A DNA stretch of 44,341 nt, taken from a virus. The notes beneath the pieces were generated by a model. The model was not told the origin of the DNA and ran no database searches. It saw only the letters and a program-made list of their open reading frames with translations. Below, piece by piece: positions 5,930 through 12,798 of this stretch (its first letter is position 1; every line of letters begins with the position of its first letter). The position numbers and the translations under genes were made by a program. The stretch is taken from the IMG/VR virus record IMGVR_UViG_3300012206_000002, positions 1 through 44,341 of that record. One strand, given 5' to 3'.

Positions 5930-6088
5930 CTAGTCATCCTCCCTGCACTTGAACACGTCCACGATCTGAATGAATTCCTCGTGGCCATCCAATACCATGT
6001 GCGCTGCGCTGTCACTGCTTGGCGCAGTCACCTTGCGCAGCGTAGAGTACTCGTGATCTTTGTAGATCACTACCCAAGTCATGGTCAT
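5930..6088 (-). CDS. Small hypothetical protein
   Basis: A 52-residue protein (MTMTWVVIYKDHEYSTLRKV) with a strand, strand, helix pattern (SDSAAHMVLDGHEEFIQIV) like other small genes of this operon. The ATG at 6082 in the same frame would remove two residues. A GAGGA site 4 or 10 bases upstream fits either, so the exact start is undecided. It is adjacent to the next gene without overlap. The function is unknown. Confidence 0.65.
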   Translation of the reverse strand: MTMTWVVIYKDHEYSTLRKVTAPSSDSAAHMVLDGHEEFIQIVDVFKCREDD

Positions 6089-6115
6089 CACTTCCTCGTA
6101 ATAGACTTGGTGAGT

Positions 6116-6160
6116 GCCCCCGCCAGAGACTCGACTCCGGCTGTATGCCGTTCCGGGGGC
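6116..6160 (-). ncRNA. Structured intercistronic element
   Basis: An outer 7-bp GC-rich stem (GCCCCCG 6116-6122 with CGGGGGC 6154-6160, + strand) encloses hairpin CGGC-TGTAT-GCCG (6138-6150) and a weaker GAG/CTC hairpin. It lies between the genes ending at 6168 and starting at 6088, in the same kind of position as the ribozymes. No known ribozyme core is visible. Confidence 0.5.
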
Positions 6161-6167
6161 CGTGCTA

Positions 6168-6572
6168 CTACCGCTTCGGGAAGACCAAGGCGTGAATCTC
6201 CTTGGCCTCTTCCACCGACCAGTCGCCCACGAGGTGGGCTGACTTGTGGGTCACCGCACCCGTGTACGGGTGCTTGTAGTCCTCTTCGTACCAGTCGTTA
6301 GGCCCGACTTCAGCCGGGCTGGACGAACAGGACTCGGCCCAGAATTGAGCACTGGACCCGCTCAGCAGGTGGAACACCACGACAACGTCACTGGCGTTGA
6401 TCCACTGCGTGCCCTCATCGTTCCACTCGCCGAAATCCTCTGCGTAGTCACTGACCAGGTACAGGATTCCGGCCCCGGAGTTGTCCTCCGGGGAGTCGCC
6501 GTTCTCAATCGCTTCCGCGTACTCGTCTACGGTCCACTCATTGGTGTAGATCCGAATGCCCTTGTTGCTCAT
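6168..6572 (-). CDS. Hypothetical acidic protein
   Basis: A 134-residue acidic protein (MSNKGIRIYTNEWTVDEYAEAIENG) rich in Asp, Glu, Trp and Ser, with no recognised motif. The centre has a hydrophobic strand (ASDVVVVFHLL). The C-terminal helix (SVEEAKEIHALVF) could be an interaction surface. Its ATG overlaps the upstream stop (ATGA). It is the second gene of the left minus-strand operon, where phages often keep host-takeover proteins, but no host target can be named. Confidence 0.75.
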   Translation of the reverse strand: MSNKGIRIYTNEWTVDEYAEAIENGDSPEDNSGAGILYLVSDYAEDFGEWNDEGTQWINASDVVVVFHLLSGSSAQFWAESCSSSPAEVGPNDWYEEDYKHPYTGAVTHKSAHLVGDWSVEEAKEIHALVFPKR

Positions 6573-6694
6573 GACGACTCCTTGTCTGACACGTACTCGC
6601 CGGTACGGACATCACGCTTACGCGTGTCCACCACAACGATCTCTTGCGTCTTGCGCAGGTTCTCCTGGCTGATCAGCCAAACAGGCTTGCTCAT
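6569..6694 (-). CDS. 41-residue protein, first gene of the left operon
   Basis: MSKPVWLISQENLRKTQEIV followed by VVDTRKRDVRTGEYVSDKESS. The start has an AGGAGAG site at good spacing, and the TGA overlaps the next ATG, so the frame is credible in spite of its size. It would be the first product of the minus-strand operon, about 420 bases downstream of the best promoter candidate (7112-7140). The function is unknown. Confidence 0.7.
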   Translation of the reverse strand: MSKPVWLISQENLRKTQEIVVVDTRKRDVRTGEYVSDKESS

Positions 6695-6902
6695 GTTGAT
6701 CTCTCCTACTCGTAACGCATGATTCTCCAATCAGCACACCCTGTGGTGTGCTCAGTGCCAGCCCAAGGTTTGGCCCTTGGACTGGCTCGCTGGCCCCACG
6801 TACGCCTACGGCTGTTGGATCGTGCACATCTATCAACTTCGCACGCCTACCCCACTCAGCCACAACTCACCGTGTGCCAGCTCCGCAGTGATACTGCGGT
6901 TC

Positions 6903-6971
6903 GATGACCCCTTTCGGCCGCAAACGCCTGTAAGGCGTTCGTGTCAGAGACACATAGTGTCTCCGGTCATC
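6903..6971. ncRNA. tRNA-sized cloverleaf-like fold, not a normal tRNA
   Basis: A 7-bp outer stem (GATGACC 6903-6909 with GGTCATC 6965-6971) encloses two perfect hairpins (6923-6939 and 6947-6963) in 69 bases. The size and layout recall a tRNA. The T-loop consensus TTCGAAT and a D-arm are missing, and an extra base separates the second hairpin from the outer stem. It may be a decayed tRNA or an unrelated structured RNA; the strand is undecided. Confidence 0.4.
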
Positions 6972-7011
6972 CTTCCCGGTTGACATGGCTTCCGGTGACC
7001 ACGCGGTGCGG

Positions 7012-7073
7012 CTCGCATGCGGCCTGTCGCACAAGTGCGATGGTTCCTACGTCCTGCGAGCGGTGACCCGCTC
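7012..7073. ncRNA. Nested hairpin element
   Basis: CTCGCA (7012-7017) pairs with TGCGAG (7055-7060) around the hairpin TCGCA with loop CAAG and TGCGA (7027-7040). It is followed by an overlapping alternative hairpin GAGCGG, loop TGAC, CCGCTC (7058-7073), which shares bases with the outer stem. The two folds exclude each other, as in a simple switch. Function and strand are unknown. Confidence 0.35.
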
Positions 7074-7111
7074 TGCCTGGCTTCCCGTTCCCGGTTGGCC
7101 TGACAACGAGA

Positions 7112-7140
7112 ACTATCCTCCCCTGGCTGTCGGCTGTCAA
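7112..7140 (-). promoter_or_regulatory. Candidate promoter for the left minus-strand operon
   Basis: Minus strand TTGACA (7140-7135), a 17-base spacer and GATAGT (7117-7112). The -35 hexamer and spacing are perfect; the -10 matches the consensus at four or five positions. It points toward the first gene of the left operon (ATG 6694), leaving a leader of about 410 bases. Confidence 0.45.
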
Positions 7141-7547
7141 GCCCACGGGCAAACTATCTTCTTTGGCCTGGTGAGAGGCATGATCAGGCTGCCCAAGGCA
7201 GCCATGGGCAGATGATCCAATGAGTGCACGTGTATAGTATGCATTCAACAATGCATTGTGGTGCACCACTACGTGGTGCCTCACCTGCATTACCACTGCC
7301 ATGTGATGTGTGTATGTGTGAGCGCCACGTGTTGAGTAGTTATACACCAATAAATACTCACAATTATTGACCAATTGTCCACGCATTCGGATCATTCTGG
7401 TCCCTGCGCATAGGTCTGACCGGCCCATGTTAATCACGCGAGCCCGGCGAGTGTGTATATCTCATCAAAACTCGCGGATAAAGTACAATCCATAGGCGTT
7501 TACGGAGGGTCAGAACCGTACAGGTTCTGGCTACGTAGAGTAGTACT

Positions 7548-7566
7548 AGGTAAAGCTTAGGTAAAG
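7548..7566. promoter_or_regulatory. Direct repeat AGGTAAAG, possible regulator half-sites
   Basis: AGGTAAAG occurs at 7548-7555 and again at 7559-7566, 11 bases apart, one turn of the helix. The same octamer forms each arm of the perfect 20-base palindrome at 40131-40150 beside the other divergent promoter. Both copies lie just upstream of the late promoter candidate, so a common phage regulator is plausible. Confidence 0.45.
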
Positions 7567-7585
7567 ATCTAGAGGAAGTTGGCAG

Positions 7586-7613
7586 TTTCCAAGCATCCGT
7601 TGCTATCTATACT
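7586..7613 (+). promoter_or_regulatory. Candidate late-operon promoter
   Basis: TTTCCA (7586-7591), a 16-base spacer and TATACT (7608-7613). It is the best + strand promoter-like sequence before the late operon and has AT-rich sequence around the -10. The -35 is weak (four of six), as expected if an activator at the AGGTAAAG repeats or a phage sigma factor is needed. TTGGCA at 7579 is an alternative -35. Confidence 0.35.
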
Positions 7614-7629
7614 TTATAGAGGGTTTAGA

Positions 7630-7734
7630 GGGGACCGCCTCAGGGGTCCCCGAGACGCCGGATCAAATCCGGCGGGTAGAATACAATAGGCGCCCTTCTT
7701 GGGCGCCAATATGGGAGCCCCTAAGGTGGCTCCC
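7630..7734 (+). ncRNA. Four tandem hairpins in the late leader
   Basis: Four perfect GC-rich stems follow one another: GGGGACC/GGTCCCC (7630-7651), CGCCGGAT/ATCCGGCG with loop CAA (7656-7674), GGCGCCC/GGGCGCC with loop TTCTT (7689-7707) and GGGAGCC/GGCTCCC (7713-7734). None has a T-run behind it, so they are not ordinary terminators. They sit between the candidate late promoter and the first late gene. Leader-encoded antitermination, RNA protection or a packaging-initiation site are candidate roles. Confidence 0.6.
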
Positions 7735-7742
7735 TACTAGGA

Positions 7743-7815
7743 TCCTATCTCGAATGAACAGAGGGCGTTCGGCTTGGCCGAACGTAAGTGCACCCGGCGA
7801 GAATGAGGGATAGGA
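7743..7815 (+). promoter_or_regulatory. Leader fold able to occlude a ribosome binding site
   Basis: TCCTATC (7743-7749) can pair with GATAGGA (7809-7815), and TCTCG with CGAGA (7798-7802), around the perfect hairpin CGTTCGGC, loop TTG, GCCGAACG (7766-7784). GATAGGA overlaps the ribosome binding site (AGGAAAGGA) of the gene at 7829, so the closed form would reduce its translation. Confidence 0.4.
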
Positions 7816-7828
7816 AAGGATAACCATT

Positions 7829-8107
7829 ATGACGAGAAGCCCGATCCGCACGAACAACCGGCCTGGTGCATTCTTCGATAACATCGAAGAGAATGACGGT
7901 TGTTGGAATTGGACAGGTTCCGTGGCCAAGGGCCACGGGGTAATCAACTTCCTAGGTAGCTCGTACTTCGCCCACCGCATCTCGTACCAGGGCTACGTCG
8001 GCCGACTGTACAGGGACCAGGTTGTCTTGCAGACTTGTGGGAACCCCCTGTGTGTTCAGCCAGGACACCTGGCCTTGCGAGAAGCGTCTGTCTCTGAGGA
8101 GTGGTAG
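7829..8107 (+). CDS. Degenerate HNH endonuclease next to terminase
   Basis: A 92-residue protein with the layout of short HNH_3-type phage endonucleases: N-terminal GCWNWTGSVAKGHGVI, central FAHRISYQ, and C-terminal TCGNPLCVQPGHL. In active relatives, including the one at 41855 in this genome (IDHLCRNRKCVNPDHL), the residue before the first Cys pair is the catalytic His. Here it is Gln (VLQTC), so nuclease activity is probably lost. HNH genes beside terminase genes assist packaging in several HK97-like phages, so a structural role could keep it. A strong AGGAAAGGA precedes the ATG, and its TAG overlaps the terminase GTG. Confidence 0.8.
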   Translation: MTRSPIRTNNRPGAFFDNIEENDGCWNWTGSVAKGHGVINFLGSSYFAHRISYQGYVGRLYRDQVVLQTCGNPLCVQPGHLALREASVSEEW

Positions 8108-10053
8108 TGTCAGAGCGGACGCTGCCTGCGGCGGCCAAGAAGGCGAAGGTCATTGAACTCTTCGCCCAAGGCAAGACCATCAAGGACATCTGCTCCGAGA
8201 TCCAGTGCTCGCCGAAGTCCTATGAGTACTGGCGCCGGACCGATCAAGAGTTCCGCGAGCGGATGGACTACATCCGCGAGTTCAGGAATACCGGAGTAGT
8301 TGCTCAGGCCCGCAAGGCGGTCCCTCGCTTCGAGGAGTTCTCCGAGAAGTATCTTGGTGCCAAGGTCTTCTGGCACCAGCAGCAGTGGGTGGATGTGCTG
8401 GAGGGCCGAGAGCCCTCCGCTGTCAACGAGAACCAGAGGTACGAAAAGGGCAACAGCCCTCAGCACCTCATCATCAACACTCCTCCTGGCCACGGTAAGT
8501 CCACCTGTGTCACGACGAACTACGTCGTGTGGCGTATCGTACAAGACCCCGACATCAAAATACTCATCGTGTCTTCGAACGCCACCAACGCCAACAAGTT
8601 CCTCTACGGCATCAAGATGAGGTTGGATTCCACCCGCGCCTTCGCCGAGTTGAAGAAGTCCTTCGCGCCCGTGGAGGGCTTCGATGGTGGCAACGCCATC
8701 TGGCGCAACGACATGATCTACGTCAACAGCACCACCGAGGAAGAGACCACTGGAGAGCGTGACCCCACGGTCCAAGCTCTGGGCATGGGCAAGAAGATCT
8801 ACGGTGCCCGTGCCGACCTCATCATCCTGGACGACGTGGTGGACCATTCCAACGCCCACGACTTCGAGAACCAGATTGACTGGATCCAGAACATCCTCCA
8901 GTCTCGCATTGACGCGGGTGACGGCAAGATCCTGGTCATCGGAACTCGACTGGCCACGCAGGACTTGTACGGAGAGCTTGTCAAGCCGCAGTACTACGAT
9001 GGGGAAGAAGTCCCTTGGACCTACCTGAGTCAGCCTGCCGTATTGGAGATGCCCGATGTTGACCCTTCCACCTGGGTTACTCTCTGGCCGAGGAGCAACC
9101 AGCGTCCTCGCGGTAAGAGTTTTGAGAACCTGGAACCTGACGGAGATGGACTCTTTCCCAAATGGGGCGGAGCTCAGTTGTCACGTAAGCGCGGTGGCAT
9201 GTCTCCTCGGAACTGGTCTATGGTCTACCAGCAGGAGCAGGTAGCCGGTGACGCGATCTTTACGCCTGCCGCTGTCAACGGCTGCTCAGGAACTCGAAGG
9301 CCGGGGCCTCTGGCCGCAAGTCCTCTACGTCCTGCGGGAATGCACGGGCTCACCGTTGTATGTGGCCTTGATCCGGCTGCCGCTGGAAATACTGCTGCTG
9401 TGGCACTCGGACTGGACCGCCAGTCAGGTAAGCGATTCCTCCTCGACGTCTTCAACCAAGCTTCCCTGAACTACAACCAGATCATCAACACCATCAAGGA
9501 CTGGACCCTAGTCTACGGAGTCCAGGAGTGGCGGATCGAGAAGAACAACGTTCAGGCATGGCTCACCCAGGATGAAGGACTCCTTGACTTCCTCAGAGCT
9601 CGTGGCGTCATTGTACAGCCGCACTTTACTCACGGCAACAAGTGGGACGCAGACTTTGGCGTGGCATCCATGGCCGCCTTGTTCGACAACCACGAAGAGG
9701 GCCGGAACCTCATCGATCTGCCTTCCTCTCGTAACCATGCTGGAGTTCAGGCCCTGAGGGAACAGCTCATCACCTGGCACCCTGAGACCAAGGGCAAGAC
9801 GGACATCGTCATGGCCCTCTGGTTCGCAGAGATCCGCTGTCGTGAGTTGATGAACGAGAACCAGCTCATCACCCACTGGGGGATGGACAAGTACCGCAGT
9901 GCCATCCAAGAAGAGCGTATGTGGACGGTGGATATCGATGACTTCATGAGCAGGAACCTTGTTCCCTCTGTCGGCTCTATCGAGCCGGACTGGTCGATCT
10001 ATGGTAATAACCGAACGCCGAGTGACCACCAGAAGGCGGACAGCGGATGGTGA
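8107..10053 (+). CDS. terL: Terminase large subunit with N-terminal HTH
   Basis: A 648-residue DNA-packaging motor. Residues about 10-50 form a helix-turn-helix (AKVIELFAQGKTIKDICSEI then QCSPKSYEYWRR) of the kind normally found in the small terminase subunit, and no separate terS was found. The ATPase follows with Walker A TPPGHGKST near 127 and Walker B ADLIILDD near 237. The C-terminal RNase H-like nuclease starts at VVCGLDPAAAGNTAAVALG (about 417), with a later acidic site near MALWFAEIRC. GTG 8107 is preferred over GTG 8101 because GAGGAG ends 6 bases before it. It is the first major late gene. Confidence 0.93.
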   Translation: MSERTLPAAAKKAKVIELFAQGKTIKDICSEIQCSPKSYEYWRRTDQEFRERMDYIREFRNTGVVAQARKAVPRFEEFSEKYLGAKVFWHQQQWVDVLEGREPSAVNENQRYEKGNSPQHLIINTPPGHGKSTCVTTNYVVWRIVQDPDIKILIVSSNATNANKFLYGIKMRLDSTRAFAELKKSFAPVEGFDGGNAIWRNDMIYVNSTTEEETTGERDPTVQALGMGKKIYGARADLIILDDVVDHSNAHDFENQIDWIQNILQSRIDAGDGKILVIGTRLATQDLYGELVKPQYYDGEEVPWTYLSQPAVLEMPDVDPSTWVTLWPRSNQRPRGKSFENLEPDGDGLFPKWGGAQLSRKRGGMSPRNWSMVYQQEQVAGDAIFTPAAVNGCSGTRRPGPLAASPLRPAGMHGLTVVCGLDPAAAGNTAAVALGLDRQSGKRFLLDVFNQASLNYNQIINTIKDWTLVYGVQEWRIEKNNVQAWLTQDEGLLDFLRARGVIVQPHFTHGNKWDADFGVASMAALFDNHEEGRNLIDLPSSRNHAGVQALREQLITWHPETKGKTDIVMALWFAEIRCRELMNENQLITHWGMDKYRSAIQEERMWTVDIDDFMSRNLVPSVGSIEPDWSIYGNNRTPSDHQKADSGW

Positions 10054-10268
10054 CCCAGGATGACAAGTACCCAGAGTTCCCCAAGCTGGAGTGCTCCGCT
10101 TGCCAGGAGCGCTTCGAAATACCCCGTAAGTGGGTGACAACGCAGTCCTTCGGTGAGCAGATCTTCATCGACTGGGTCAGCGGGGAAGTCCTGATGAAGG
10201 CCCACTATCAGGCGCACTACGATGAACTAGCCCAGGGAGTAGAGGGATACCTTGCTTCGCAAGCCTGA
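10047..10268 (+). CDS. Small zinc-finger-like protein
   Basis: A 73-residue protein with LECSACQERFEIP near residue 15 and HYQAHYDE near 52, a C2H2-like set that could hold one zinc. It overlaps the terminase stop by 7 bases and precedes the portal, so it is part of the packaging cluster. Its function is unknown; a DNA- or portal-binding adaptor is one possibility. Confidence 0.75.
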   Translation: MVTQDDKYPEFPKLECSACQERFEIPRKWVTTQSFGEQIFIDWVSGEVLMKAHYQAHYDELAQGVEGYLASQA

Positions 10269-10301
10269 CGCCACTACGATGCAGGGAGGGGGTGATGCAT
10301 A

Positions 10302-12110
10302 GTGTTGAGCCCAGATGATGTGAGTAAGAAAGTCGAACAACTACGTCGGCTGAATGCCGACAGGGACAATAGAGCAAAAAACGTTCAGCAGGTCCGGAAC
10401 GGGGACGTTCGTACGATCCTGCCTGGGTTCTTCCCGGACTACTGGCCCCAACCCATCATCGCCAACCACATCGACATCGTAGTCCGTGACCTCTCCGAGC
10501 AGATCGGCAAGATGCCGACCCTCACCTGTACTGCTGCTGTGAACGTCTCGAACCGCCAGAAGTCGTTCAGCATGAAGCGTACGAAGATCGCCCACAAGTA
10601 CGCGGATGTCTCCAACCTCCGCATCAAGCTGGTGGAGGCAGCCGACTGGCTGATCTCCTACGGCTTCGTGCCGTGTGTCGTCGAGCCGGACTTCAAGCAC
10701 AACACCCCGCGTGTGCGCTTCGAGAACCCCATGAATGCCTATCCCGAGTTCGACATCATGGGACACTGCGTCTCGTACGCCAAGGTCCACCAGGACCCGG
10801 CTTCGGTGCTGGCTGCCAAGTACCCGCAGTTCGCCAACCAGTTGTACGGGTCCACCGACCCTCGTGACCACGCTCGCATGGGCGAGCAGGTGCTCTCCCT
10901 GGTACGGTACGTGGACGCTGACCAGATGCTCGTGTACGTGCCCGAGCGGGCCAACCTGGTTATCCACCAGGCGCCCAACCCGTTGGGCAAGTGCCCTGTC
11001 GTGGTGGCCCAGAGAGCCAAGTACGATGAGCAGACTCGCGGCGCCATGGACGATGTGATGTGGGTACAGCTCGCCAAGGCTCGCATGGCACTGTTCAACA
11101 TGGAGGCTGTAGAGAAGGCCATTCAGGCCCCTCTGGCGATCCCGAAGGACGTGCGCAAACTCTCCTTCGGACCGGACGCTGTTATCCAGACAGACAGCCC
11201 TCAGGGGGTTCGCAGGGTAGGCATGGAGTATCCGCCTCAGGTTGAGGCGATGATGCAGAACTACGAGCAAGACTTGATGCTCGGTTCTCGGTACCCAGGC
11301 ACTCGTGCTGGCGCCTCTCCTGGTTCTGTGGTGACCGGACAGGGAGTGGACGCCCTTGAAGGTGGGTTCGACAGCCAGACCATGAACTACCAGTCTCTGC
11401 TGGGCTTCACGCTGAAGAAGGCTCTGAGCCTCTGCTTCCGGATGGACGAGATCCTTTGGAAGAGCGCGAAGAAGGAACTTCGGGTCATGGTCAACGGGTC
11501 TCTCTTCGAAGAGACCTACCAGCCCTCGAAGGACATCGCAGGGATTCACGAGGTGGAAGTCACCTACGGCTTCGCCGCAGGGATGGACCCGAACCGAGCA
11601 CTGGTCTTCCTCTTGCAGATGATGAGCGCCAACCTGGTAGACAGGGACTTCGTACTCCAGCAGATGCCCTTCGATCTGGACACTCTCCAGACTCTCCAGA
11701 GGGTAGATGTCGAGAAGTTGGAGGATGCGCTCAAGCAGGGCATCTTCTCCATGCTCACCTCCATGGGTGTCATGGTCCAGCAGGGCCAGGATCCCACTCA
11801 GCTCCTCGCAGGCGTTGCCAAGATTATCGAGCAGCGCGAGAAGGGCAAGACCCTCACCGAAGCCGTCATGGCTTCCTTCAAGCAGCCCGCCGCTCAAGCA
11901 GGCCCCCAGACTGATGAGGCTGGTAACGAGCTACCGAGCGGCCCTGGTGGCGGGCAACCTGGTCAGCCACAGGGCGGCCCCGGAGGGCCGCCTCAGGCGC
12001 CTAGTGGTGCTGGCCCTGGCGGGTTGATGCAGATGTTGGCCGGTCTGTCCGGTGGAGGTAATCCGAACATGCAGGCAAACATCAAGCAGACCCAACCGAT
12101 TGGACCCTAG
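10302..12110 (+). CDS. Portal protein
   Basis: A 602-residue protein in the standard position after terminase. It begins with helices and the phrase PGFFPDYWPQPIIANHIDIVVRDLSEQIG, typical of the portal clip and wing region in podovirus-like and siphovirus portals. The core (about 60-470) alternates helices and strands, and the C-terminus is a flexible Gly/Pro/Gln-rich tail (GPGGGQPGQPQGG near 550). It would form the dodecameric DNA gateway at one capsid vertex. The GTG at 10302 lies about 11 bases after GGAGGGGG; a TTG one codon on is possible. Confidence 0.88.
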   Translation: MLSPDDVSKKVEQLRRLNADRDNRAKNVQQVRNGDVRTILPGFFPDYWPQPIIANHIDIVVRDLSEQIGKMPTLTCTAAVNVSNRQKSFSMKRTKIAHKYADVSNLRIKLVEAADWLISYGFVPCVVEPDFKHNTPRVRFENPMNAYPEFDIMGHCVSYAKVHQDPASVLAAKYPQFANQLYGSTDPRDHARMGEQVLSLVRYVDADQMLVYVPERANLVIHQAPNPLGKCPVVVAQRAKYDEQTRGAMDDVMWVQLAKARMALFNMEAVEKAIQAPLAIPKDVRKLSFGPDAVIQTDSPQGVRRVGMEYPPQVEAMMQNYEQDLMLGSRYPGTRAGASPGSVVTGQGVDALEGGFDSQTMNYQSLLGFTLKKALSLCFRMDEILWKSAKKELRVMVNGSLFEETYQPSKDIAGIHEVEVTYGFAAGMDPNRALVFLLQMMSANLVDRDFVLQQMPFDLDTLQTLQRVDVEKLEDALKQGIFSMLTSMGVMVQQGQDPTQLLAGVAKIIEQREKGKTLTEAVMASFKQPAAQAGPQTDEAGNELPSGPGGGQPGQPQGGPGGPPQAPSGAGPGGLMQMLAGLSGGGNPNMQANIKQTQPIGP

Positions 12111-12113
12111 CCC

Positions 12114-12269
12114 ATGACCGCTTGCAAGAAATGTGGCCACGATGAGGACAAGAACAAGTGTCCTTACTGCGGTGCCCCCAACAGCCAGACTCTCGGCAAC
12201 TACGGTGGTAAGCTCCTTACCATATGTTGTCGGAAGGATCCCACCAAGACCACGAAGGGGGGTAAGTGA
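12114..12269 (+). CDS. 51-residue zinc-ribbon protein
   Basis: Starts at ATG 12114, three bases after the portal stop. Two CxxC pairs (ACKKCGHDEDKNKCPYCG) form a clear zinc-ribbon knuckle, and a later ICC adds two Cys. It is short, basic at the C-terminus (DPTKTTKGGK) and its TGA overlaps the next ATG. It may bind nucleic acid or a structural partner; the function is unknown. Confidence 0.75.
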   Translation: MTACKKCGHDEDKNKCPYCGAPNSQTLGNYGGKLLTICCRKDPTKTTKGGK

Positions 12270-12535
12270 TGGGTGCATTCCTCGGCAACATTGACTTCGG
12301 TCAGGCAGAGCCGCCGACCCCCGAGAACCAGGGCAGCTATGGTCCGCGATTCGTCCAGCAGCCGATGGGCTCTGACGCTCCGATGACCGGTTTCATCGAG
12401 GCGCCGGATGAGGTGCCGGATCTGCGGATCCGTGGTTACCGCGAGGCTCCGATCGGCGGCAGTGCCGCTCCGGGCGTTCCGAACAGCGATGGCAATTCGA
12501 CTCAGAAGTCCCAGGCTTCTGGTCCGACTTTCTAG
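12269..12535 (+). CDS. Hypothetical structural-region protein
   Basis: An 88-residue, low-complexity protein rich in Gly, Pro, Ser and Ala (MGAFLGNIDFGQAEPPTPEN) without predicted secondary structure in its second half. It overlaps the previous stop (TGATG). Disordered proteins of this sort in the head operon are often virion accessory or linker proteins. No family is recognised. Confidence 0.75.
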   Translation: MGAFLGNIDFGQAEPPTPENQGSYGPRFVQQPMGSDAPMTGFIEAPDEVPDLRIRGYREAPIGGSAAPGVPNSDGNSTQKSQASGPTF

Positions 12536-12540
12536 GAGAC

Positions 12541-12798
12541 ATGATGATGGCTGACGACGGTACTGAGCACGAGTTGGTTATGTTGGCCATCACTCCTCGT
12601 AAGTTCCGCAAGTGGGACCTCCTGGCAGTGGGTGTCCAGTCTATCGGCCTAGCGGCCGGAGTAGTGGCTGACGCCTTCACTGACATCTCCTGCCTCATCC
12701 TCCGGCACAGCGAGTATGAGCAAATGCGGCTGGAGTTCCACGAAGATGCCGCAAGTGAGTTGGAGACCTTGATCGCCGACGTGGAAGGGCGAGACTGA
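12541..12798 (+). CDS. Hypothetical protein with hydrophobic centre
   Basis: An 85-residue protein. Three in-frame ATGs occur at 12541, 12544 and 12547; AGGAGAC lies immediately before the first, so a later one may be used. Residues about 27-50 (WDLLAVGVQSIGLAAGVVAD) form a hydrophobic helix that could insert in a membrane, with an acidic helix following (MRLEFHEDAASELETLIADV). In the ejection-protein cluster, such a helix fits a virion protein released into the host envelope, but this is inference. Confidence 0.75.
   Translation: MMMADDGTEHELVMLAITPRKFRKWDLLAVGVQSIGLAAGVVADAFTDISCLILRHSEYEQMRLEFHEDAASELETLIADVEGRD

Larger units (their letters stand above)
6695..7435. other. Non-coding, hairpin-rich control region (left part)
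   Basis: About 740 bases with no credible gene. It is full of short perfect hairpins with 3-4-base loops: 6733-6752 (AGCACACC, loop CTGT), 6763-6780, 6883-6899 (CCGCAGT, loop GAT), 6923-6939 (AACGCCT, loop GTA), 6947-6963 (GAGACAC, loop ATA), 7027-7040, 7058-7073, 7187-7203 (GGCTGCC, loop CAA), 7239-7256 (ATGCATT, loop CAAC), 7263-7279 (GCACCAC, loop TAC) and 7360-7378. If the promoter at 7112-7140 is real, the leftmost 420 bases are the leader of the left operon mRNA. Base composition becomes AT-rich at 7320-7380. Confidence 0.7.

Noticed and set aside
6116-6160. Third hammerhead ribozyme
   Set aside because: The branched fold is there, but neither CTGANGA nor GAAA with a UH site is present on either strand.
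6903-6971. A second tRNA gene
   Set aside because: The size and outer stem fit, but T-loop and D-arm consensus are absent and the junction spacing is wrong, so it is listed only as a structured element.
6967-7437. 156-residue minus-strand open frame in the control region
   Set aside because: No ribosome binding site, odd composition with many His and Arg, and it runs through a series of perfect hairpins. Treated as a chance frame.
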